From: Symsagittifera roscoffensis
Lineage: Eukaryota > Xenacoelomorpha > Acoela > Convolutidae
Reading direction: 5' to 3'
Assembly (NCBI RefSeq): GCF_963678635.1
Contig: NC_087062.1
Location: 60,245,584-60,309,583, forward strand
Length of the DNA stretch: 64,000 nt
Position 1 is the first letter of the stretch. Each line of letters opens with the position of its first letter. Position numbers and translations under genes: made by a program. Below the pieces are notes generated by a model, which saw only the letters and a program-made list of their open reading frames with translations, did no database searches and was not told the DNA's origin. Below are positions 58,804 to 64,000 of this stretch, in pieces.

Positions 58804-59620
58804 ATGAAACATTTCTTACATACAGAGCCTGCATATACAAAATATAGAACAGTTCGCCGCAAAACACCACGCCTCAAAGTGATAGTTTATGACATAGACG
58901 AAATATGGTCAATTGACCGGGCGTATGTTGATAAACTTGCAGATTACAACAAAAACATTAAATCTTTTGGTTGCAGTGGATTGCAGGTCCCGCTATTTAC
59001 GTGTACTACTACTGAAATCAAAGTATGCTACCTCAGCTGCGGAAGCATTCAAACTAATGTTAAAAACAAAACAGCTAAAAAAAAATTCTGGGTAGATAAA
59101 GGCACAGAGTTCAAGGGGACATTCAAAACTCTATGTGAGAAAAAAGCATTGAAACATACATATTAGAGATTGAAAAAAAATCCGCTTTCGCGGAGAGGAA
59201 CATTTGATCACTAAAGGGTTTGATTGATAAGTATTTGGAGGACAAATGGACCTATCATACATCGATAAGCTTCAAGATTTTGTCAACACAATTAACTCGA
59301 CAACAAACAGCTTTACCAAATTACCCCCGAATGAAGTTACCAAAAAGGACGTTCCGCGTCTCATTTCATGAAGAGTGTAACAATCGCTAAAACTATTTCG
59401 CCGACCAAAGCTGTACGTTGGTGATTTTGTTAGAATAGCAAAAATTGACCTTCCTTTTCGAAAAGGATCTAAACAATCATTCACTGACGAAGTTTTTGAA
59501 ATATTTAACATCCTAACAAGAAACCCACCATTTTATATCCTCATCGACGCTGATAAGGAACCGATAGAGGGTAATTTTTATGAGCATGGACTAATCAGGG
59601 TATTGGGAAAGGAAGGATGA
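58804..59620 (+). pseudogene. Polinton retroviral-type (DDE) integrase, broken
   Basis: The integrase joins element ends to target DNA. The core begins with V-I-V-Y-D-I-D-E-I-W-S-I-D, continues (after a frameshift near 58970) with A-V-D-C-R-S-R-Y-L-R-V, then W-V-D-K-G-T-E-F-K-G. The C-terminal part at 59250-59620 contains T-K-K-D-V-P-R-L-I-S, then P-K-L-Y-V-G-D-F-V-R-I-A and F-T-D-E-V-F-E-I, and ends L-I-R-V-L. Several frameshifts and stops; a stop at 59166 truncates the first frame. Confidence 0.85.
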
Positions 59621-59629
59621 AACTAAACA

Positions 59630-60484
59630 ATGTCTGACAAATTTAGAAGCGAAAAAGATTAGTTTACCATTACACTGGTGTCATCAGCCTCAATGAATAT
59701 TTTCAATGACAATTCGCTAGCGAGCTTTAAAAAACTGCCAAGCGGAAATAACGATCTACAAGGTGAATGGAGAGTTGTATTCACAGAAATAACGTTCCCC
59801 TCTCATATTAACAATGTTACGGATACCAAACTAGTGTACTACAAAGAAGACAAACTAAAAACAAGCCTTAACTTGATAAAAGATAAAATATCCAGGCCAT
59901 AGGATGGAGAGAAAACTGCAAAAACAAAGGGTCAATACGACGAAATCCAGAAATTATTCAACGAAATCAATCGGAAGGTTGATCTCGATAATTTAAGTTA
60001 TAGCATCGACCCCATTACCAAATATCTTTCAATGTGGATGCATTATTGGGAAAGCATTACCTTTGAGGGCCCACAAACTTCTAGTTTTTTAGATTTCAAA
60101 GATATAAGAGTTGGAATGGGCTACGATATCGGCTACAAAGAATCCAGTCATATCCATAGCACTCTGACATCACAGAACCTAATCTCCGACTACCCTGTTG
60201 GTATCTCTGCTTGAACCCAAATGATGTTCATCTACTATGACATAATTCATTATCAGATTGTGAGTGACACCAAAGCACTGTTGCTTAGAGTCATTGATAC
60301 TAATCGACGTGTGAAAAACGGTTACGCCTGCATCACTGAACCAACACATCACAAAGTTTTGAGCAACTTAGATTGTAAAAAATTCCTGGTGAATAACATA
60401 CAGAGCTTTGCGGTAAACCTACAAAAAGAAACCGGTAGACTTGTACCATTAGCGGGAGGAGGAGGGAAAGTTGTGTTGACTTAA
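59630..60484 (+). pseudogene. Polinton penton (minor capsid) protein with three in-frame stops
   Basis: Single jelly-roll penton of the virus-like particle. All blocks lie in one frame: start at 59630, then L-Q-G-E-W-R-V-V-F-T-E-I-x-F-P in the N-terminal third, and a C-terminal V-S-D-T-K-A-L-L-L-R-V-I-D followed by E-T-G-R-L-V-P-L near the end. Three stops (TAG near 59660, TAG near 59900, TGA near 60212) interrupt it, but no frameshift does. Full length would be about 285 codons, normal for this family. Confidence 0.75.
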
Positions 60485-60512
60485 AATTTACAAAATTTTT
60501 CTAATTAAGATT

Positions 60513-60800
60513 ATGGAGGCGTACTATCATAATCAAGCGAGCATGCCTCCCTTCTCAGGACATTACAGAAAGCGGGATAGTGGCTTCGGTGCTCTGGCTA
60601 TGGGTATTGGATGAGTCGCACTTCCGTTAGCTCGGAAATGTATAGTACCAGCAGCAAAACGAAAACGTATTGGGAAAAAATTAATTGTTCAAGCAGCACC
60701 CGAAATATAAGCTATAGCAACCAGGAAGAAAATGCCAAAACAAGCCTTGAAAAACACAGTGAAAAAACGAAAAAACAATCAAAAAACAAGTTGGAGCTGA
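60513..60800 (+). pseudogene. Polinton small basic virion-type protein
   Basis: About 96 codons in one frame. M-E-A-Y-Y near the start is followed by G-H-Y-R-K-R-x-S-G-F-G-A-L, then an alanine/lysine-rich basic part; two in-frame stops. It lies between penton and major capsid genes, where a pVI-like or other minor virion protein is expected. Confidence 0.6.
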
Positions 60801-60937
60801 ACGCAGCAAGTGCCGTATGAGCAGAAAACGGAAGACAGCAACAACAACTTCAACAACAAAAAGAAAAACAAAAGTTATTTTTCCAAAGAAACGAACTCCA
60901 CTGAGAAGTAGCTCCAATTTTTTCACCAAAGTACAAA

Positions 60938-61646
60938 ATGATTTTTAATTTAATACCAGCTGAAGCAACTCAAAATTCATTAATTTATCTGAAAAACCTC
61001 CTCTACTTGTTACATTTGAAAATGAATTCACTCAAAAAATTGGTTGTAGCTCACATTGTTCAAAACAATGGTAATGTACTGCGAACTCATGCTACAGAGG
61101 CAGCACAAGGAGACACCACATATTTGGTTAAAAATCCACTTTCATCTTTTTTCCCCAATGCACAAGGTCCCTGAATGGAGAAAACTTTCAACCACTAATG
61201 CCAATTTCGCCCGTAAGAGTTTCATTGAGACCGAATTTTCACACGGTAATGACGCAAAGAAAACATGGCTTGCTTGTCAAGTTTATTATTATGACAATAA
61301 TCCATCAGGTATTGATGGTGCTAATGGGCGAGTTGAAGATGTCGCGGAACGCAAGCGAATCGTATCTGCATCAAGCGAATTCCGTTTATTTTGTGAAATA
61401 GCTTGTGATTTTTTATCATGTGACAAACATCTTATCAGCTGTGTTACAAATAGACTTTCTCTGAGACGATTTTGTAATGACTTTGTTATTATGTCCGAGC
61501 ATCGAGATAAACATTACCAAGTTCAAATCACTGAGGGTAACCTGCATGTGCGCAAAAAGACAGTAACAAATTTTGTTCTATCATCGATAGAAAAAACTCT
61601 GTTAAAAACACCCGCAAAATACAATTATATGTTGCTCATGATATAA
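60938..61646 (+). pseudogene. Polinton major capsid protein, truncated and frameshifted
   Basis: Double jelly-roll major capsid protein, often annotated in animals as F54H12.2-like. The N-terminal jelly roll is shortened and split between frames (a break near 61150). The C-terminal part at 61150-61646 is in one frame: D-A-K-K-T-W-L then Y-Y-Y-D-N-N, R-L-S-L-R-R-F, a V-R-K-K-T-V strand and K-T-P-A-K-Y near the end. It follows the penton and small virion gene in the usual order. Confidence 0.7.
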
Positions 61647-61740
61647 TTTCATCCAAATTTGCTATAGGTTTCAACGTGAACGACCACGACATGATGCGTT
61701 TTGCTAAACGTATGATGTTATAAATTTGTGATACTGATGA

Positions 61741-62640
61741 TTTTCTATAATGATTTAAAATTGACGTTTTTTGCAAACGTTTTTTTTTTGGTAGAACACT
61801 TGCCTCTGGTGTTATCGCAGGCTCTAAAAATCGTTTTCAAAATTTAATTTTTTTTTCCATTATAAATTTAACAAACAAAGTATTTGAACCAATCACTAAA
61901 CGACCACACCCACTCAAAATAATGTCAATAATTTTAAAAAACTCGGTGGCATTATCACCATTCAAAATTTTAATGAAGCGTTCAGTTGTTACACTAGTGA
62001 TTGAATCAGTTTGAGTTTGAATGAATCGAGTTTGTGAAACAAAGCAAACTTGTGGCAATCTTCTTCGTAGAGGAGCACCACCAATGTCAGTTGAGTTATT
62101 TATAGAATTGTTGTGGTTGACAATAATTTTTATTTTTTCCATCAGGGGTCCCGATAGGTGAAGTTTACTGCAACCCAATTTTAGATATATGAAAGATGAG
62201 AGTAGACAAGGTACAGCGAAAGTGGTTGAGGCTATCTTGTTCACTACGTCGAAACAATCTTTGTTATTTTGATGAGAACATTGATGTGGGGATTGTCATT
62301 GTCAAGCAATCGGGCGCAAGACTTGTTCTAAAATGAGTGGTTTGCAAATGCAAAATTTGTGTTTAGAGGGAATTGTGAGGCGTCCGGTTCAGTGTTCAGA
62401 ATAAAAAATTTAAATTTTTTTCGAAATTATTTTTAAAAGAATTAGGCGACTGCTCATACATTGCTTCAACTATTCTGCTGGTTAAAATAATTTTTTCAAT
62501 TTTTTCTTCTGTTTCAAGCAACTCTACACTTTTTGTGATTCGATTATTCATCATCCGCATTGTTTTTATCACCATTTTCAGCACATTCTTTTCGCGACAG
62601 ACTGATCGTTTTGACGCGTATCGTCTTTTATGATTTTAAT
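61741..62640. other. region between Polinton and LINE; possible minus-strand ORFs
   Basis: A 135-codon minus ORF at 62244-61837 has balanced composition (includes IIVNHNNSINNSTDIGGAPL) and could be an element-encoded accessory gene, but I recognise no family. The 62-codon minus ORF at 62584-62396 is less convincing. Confidence 0.35.
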
Positions 62641-63875
62641 CATTTGCAGCTGAGGATGAGGAGGAGGAGGAAGAAAATGAAGTGGTTTGGTCCCTGCTCG
62701 GGGGAAAAGCGCAGACCTGTGGATTTTTGCAGATCACAAAACTCAAACATGGGGGGGAGAGGATCCCGACAGTGTGTTTAGCCTAGGCCACACTGTCGGG
62801 CGATACTTCACCCGTCAACAACTCACCCACGGAGTAGCCGACCATGGGGGGAAATTAGAGGCAATCAACATCCCAGCAAAAGCCGTAGTGGAGTCCACTC
62901 TCCTGTTCGACTGTAGCGTTAGAGCATGGACACCGACCGACATCCAGAAGTTCCAGAGCGTTGCAGACAGAGCCTACAGGTTTGTGTGGAACAATGGAAA
63001 ACCTCTCACACTGATCAGGATGCAGAATGAAGGAGTCAACAGCTACGAGATCCGCAGACAGCTGAACATTGAATCGATAAGGACCAAGATCGAGTGCAGA
63101 GCATTAGAGTGAATGGGCCATGTTCTCAGAATGTCGGATGAGAGGATTGTGAAGAAAGCCGTCCTCGGATCCTGGGACATGGAGAGGACACGCAGTGGGA
63201 ACTCGCGAGGTAACACCATCCAGTAATGGCGCAGACTGCTGAAAGAAGCGGGACGTGAAGACGACAACAGCGAGAACCTCACCAATGACCGGAAACGATG
63301 GAAGAAGACCGTTACAGATCGCAGGACGTTCCTCAAAAACTGGGAGACGCAAATATGCAACTGGCTCAGAGGATCGGAAAAACCGGCCCGCTCACAATGG
63401 AATCGAGAGAGAATAAGTGACAGCGGTTGGCCTTGCCGCTTGGACGGATGCGACAAGAAATGCGCATCAAAAGGAGGACGGACAAATCACGAGAGAAAAG
63501 CACTTAGAAGGGAGTCAGTGGACTACAAGTGTCCAAAGTGCAACGACAGTTTTTCGGACCAGGCTGCTCTGACGAACCACTTCAAGGCGTGCCAAGGAGG
63601 TCGAGGTGGTTTCTGTCCAAAGTGTCAGAAGTCCCTGTCGTTGAGCAACATGGCAAGACACCGGAGGACTTGTCGAGGAGAGCACCCGACAGCCCCAGAA
63701 GTAACCAACACCATTATCACAGGACGATTCGCCGGAACGAGAGCCAGACTCCAATGCGAAGAATGCGGTACTTGGGTGACAAAAAACACTATTTCAAGAC
63801 ACAGGATCACATGACCTGGAAACTGGGAATCAAGGCCCCCTCACGGGGCGTAAATGACAAAAGAAGAAGAAGAAG
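62640..63875 (+). mobile_element. 3' end of a LINE with C-terminal zinc fingers, decayed
   Basis: One plus frame (from about 62687) reads through the post-reverse-transcriptase region: RAWTPTDIQKFQ, ADRAYRFVW, I-x-x-K-I-E-C-R-A-L-E, then G-H-V-L-R-M-S-D-E-R, a segment common at the C-end of many animal LINEs. Two premature stops (TGA at 63110-63112; TAA near 63224) break it. Three Cys2His2-type fingers follow (63530-63810: CPKCNDSF-x-H-x-C, CPKCQKSL-x-H-x-C, CEECGTWV-x-H). Stop TGA near 63814, a short 3' UTR with a GGCCCCCTCACGGGGC hairpin, and an AAG tail (63861-63875). The reverse transcriptase itself is absent (5' truncation). It abuts the Polinton region. Confidence 0.8.
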
Positions 63876-64000
63876 TCTTTCCACTTGTTTGTTTTTTAAC
63901 CATTTTTAAAAAAAAAACTATTGAATAATTTTCTGCCAAACGATCAATTTTTTTTGTCGTCAAGGTCACTGCTTGATAACACTTAAACACGCTATCTTCA
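63876..64000. other. window end, no feature seen
   Basis: AT-rich flank after the LINE tail. Confidence 0.5.

Larger units (their letters stand above)
55880..61740 (+). mobile_element. decayed Polinton/Maverick (virus-like DNA transposon)
   Basis: A run of co-oriented broken genes in order: exonuclease-like protein, unknown 99-codon ORF, FtsK/HerA-type packaging ATPase, small unknown ORFs, retroviral-type integrase, penton, small basic virion protein and major capsid protein. This set is diagnostic of Polintons. No protein-primed DNA polymerase B or adenain-type protease was found within the window, and no terminal inverted repeats were identified, so the element is partial as well as decayed. 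Outer limits are approximate. Confidence 0.85.

Noticed and set aside
55880-61740. Active endogenous virus or intact Polinton
   Set aside because: Every recognisable core gene has stops or frameshifts; polymerase and protease are not seen.

Overview
This is animal nuclear DNA, not bacterial. It is AT-rich, has GT-AG introns, carries a four-exon V-ATPase proteolipid gene and an IFT25 (ciliary) gene, and is packed with decayed eukaryotic transposons: LINEs, a Polinton/Maverick, a MULE, many MITEs and tRNA-derived repeats. I read it as a ciliated invertebrate metazoan and cannot place the phylum from sequence alone.

Layout. (1) 2.2-33.2 kb, minus strand: ten GC-richer exon-like blocks with matching splice signals and mostly compatible phases. 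They suggest one long unidentified gene or two adjacent ones. (2) 11.06-19.06 kb, plus strand: a six-exon gene for a two-pass membrane protein resembling TMEM200/DUF2371, apparently nested opposite to gene (1). A 2.1 kb LINE sits at its exon 3, flanked by perfect 191-bp direct repeats that duplicate the exon-3 splice acceptor. (3) 23.3-27.0 kb: a ~1.87 kb unit in two tandem copies. (4) 27.56-27.92 kb: a 356-bp MITE full of ACCGCTCAAA palindromes. (5) 29.8-30.3 kb: a MULE transposase relic. (6) 38.7-39.1 kb, minus: intronless IFT25/HSPB11 homologue. (7) 44.9-49.6 kb, plus: V-ATPase subunit c, whose large second intron holds at least five inverted-repeat elements. (8) 53.1-53.6 kb: minisatellite. 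(9) 55.9-61.7 kb, plus: decayed Polinton with exonuclease-like, packaging ATPase, integrase, penton, small basic virion protein and major capsid genes, all broken; no PolB or protease seen. (10) 62.6-63.9 kb: 3' end of a second LINE with C-terminal zinc fingers.

The most distinctive pattern outside the genes is a pair of dispersed families (B and C) with different bodies but the same end plan: GTCGGAACATT, then a 6-bp-stem hairpin, then about 14 nt and CTTGTT. The stem sequence differs between families while pairing is kept. A third family (A) has a GCGAAGC/GCTTCGC hairpin at one end and a degenerate tRNA-like segment inside. Most of the remaining DNA is intron or intergenic sequence without recognisable content.
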